Positions 23,057-23,744 of a DNA stretch of 23,744 nucleotides are shown one piece after another; within the stretch, counting starts at the first letter, position 1, and each line of letters starts with the position of its first letter. A program made the translations under genes and the position numbers. The notes below the pieces were generated by a model that was not told the origin of the DNA, did no database searches, and worked only from the letters and a program-made list of their open reading frames with translations. The stretch comes from a virus, in the IMG/VR virus record IMGVR_UViG_3300031841_000917, positions 1-23,744 of that record; one strand, given 5' to 3'.

Positions 23057-23744
23057 TGTAGAAGCATATCTCGGTAATCCTAATCTAAAAAAAGTAAATA
23101 CACCTGTTGAGTTTACACAAGAACAGATTATTGAATATCAAAAATGTGCAAACGATCCAATTTATTTTATGGAAAGCTATGTACGAATTGTATCGCTTGA
23201 TGAAGGTTTGGTACCATTTAAGATGTATGACTTTCAAAGAAAGATTGTACAAACAATACACGATAATAGATTTACGATTTGTAAACTACCTAGACAATCT
23301 GGTAAATCAACAACAACGATTTCATATCTTTTACATTACGCTTTGTTTAATCCAAATTCAAACATCGCATTACTTGCAAACAAAAGTTCTACGGCAAGAG
23401 ATATATTAAGTAGATTACAACTTGCATATGAAAACTTACCAAAGTGGATGCAACAAGGTATCATCAATTGGAACAAAGGTAATATTGAGTTAGAAAATAA
23501 ATCAACTATTGTGGCAGCAGCAACTTCAAGTTCTGCTATTCGGGGAGGTTCATTTAACATAATCTTCCTTGACGAGTTTGCTTTCGTACCAGCAAATATC
23601 GCAGAGATGTTTTTTAGTTCAGTTTATCCTACTATTTCATCTGGTAAAAATACAAAGATGATTATAGTATCAACTCCACACGGTATGAATCAATATTACA
23701 AATTATGGATTGATGCAATCAATAAGAGAAATGATTATATACCT
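23049..23744 (+). CDS. gp17: Large terminase subunit gp17 (3' partial)
   Basis: The first 232 residues of the packaging motor, running off the right edge. The ATG at 23049 overlaps the previous gene by 8 nt. The N-terminal ATPase domain is complete in motifs: the adenine-binding region FKMYDFQRKIVQTI (57-70); Walker A PRQSGKST (81-88) with Lys86, corresponding to the T4 SRQLGKTT motif; Walker B IIFLDEFAF (171-179) with Asp175 and catalytic Glu176; and the coupling motif STPHGMNQYYKLW (208-220). The C-terminal nuclease domain lies beyond the window. The product cleaves concatemers and pumps DNA into the prohead with gp16. No frameshift is visible. Confidence 0.96.
   Translation, partial: MSNVEAYLGNPNLKKVNTPVEFTQEQIIEYQKCANDPIYFMESYVRIVSLDEGLVPFKMYDFQRKIVQTIHDNRFTICKLPRQSGKSTTTISYLLHYALFNPNSNIALLANKSSTARDILSRLQLAYENLPKWMQQGIINWNKGNIELENKSTIVAAATSSSAIRGGSFNIIFLDEFAFVPANIAEMFFSSVYPTISSGKNTKMIIVSTPHGMNQYYKLWIDAINKRNDYIP

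Noticed and set aside
23107-23409. 100-codon plus-strand frame near the right end, and an antisense frame at 23336-23560
   Set aside because: Both overlap gp17, whose frame from 23049 to the window edge carries Walker A, Walker B and coupling motifs.
1-23744. CRISPR arrays, insertion sequences, tRNA genes
   Set aside because: No regularly spaced direct repeats, transposase or tRNA cloverleaf was recognised by eye; apparent DNA repeats are GGT/ACA-rich fibre codons.

Overview
The window looks like part of an AT-rich, T4-like marine myovirus genome. All 25 genes called lie on the plus strand, packed tightly, many with overlapping stop and start codons. The recognisable backbone is the late T4 morphogenesis order: neck proteins gp13 and gp14, tail sheath stabiliser gp15, small terminase gp16 and large terminase gp17 (cut by the right edge). 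They are preceded by a giant DUF4815-type structural protein (cut by the left edge) and a series of fibre-like proteins. The low GC, the fibre style and the oxygenase and halogenase genes resemble phages of marine picoplankton (cyanophage or SAR11/Pelagibacter-type T4-likes). No photosynthesis gene or tRNA is seen here, so the host is an inference.

Layout. 1-5985: DUF4815 virion protein. 5985-6732: small coiled-coil protein and a fibre-like protein. 6733-6868: intergenic region with two late promoters and a long hairpin. 6869-8970: three structural proteins, ending with an IPT/Ig/glycine-rich adhesin-like fibre. 9012-14412: accessory block 1, with an unrecognised protein, four 2OG-Fe(II) oxygenases, a flavin-dependent tryptophan-type halogenase and a fifth oxygenase. 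14441-17233: a DUF6447-like small protein, a beta-rich protein, a coiled-coil fibre protein and another fibre. 17276-19679: gp13, gp14, gp15. 19703-21744: accessory block 2, one oxygenase plus a second halogenase. 21753-23744: gp16, a ParB-like small protein, a seventh oxygenase, and gp17.

The most striking content is seven Fe(II)/2-oxoglutarate oxygenases and two flavin-dependent halogenases placed among virion assembly genes. In both blocks an oxygenase is joined to a halogenase by a 4-nt ATGA overlap. This suggests a late-expressed oxidation/halogenation system; its target (virion protein, host protein or small molecule) cannot be read from the sequence.

Regulation: exact T4-type late promoter boxes (TATAAATA) were found by eye at five sites, all intergenic or overlapping a stop codon. 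A variant, CTAAATA, sits at four more gene boundaries, three of them in or beside the oxygenase blocks. Two exact boxes are embedded in inverted repeats, and two boxes are spaced so that transcription would be expected to start at the A of the start codon.
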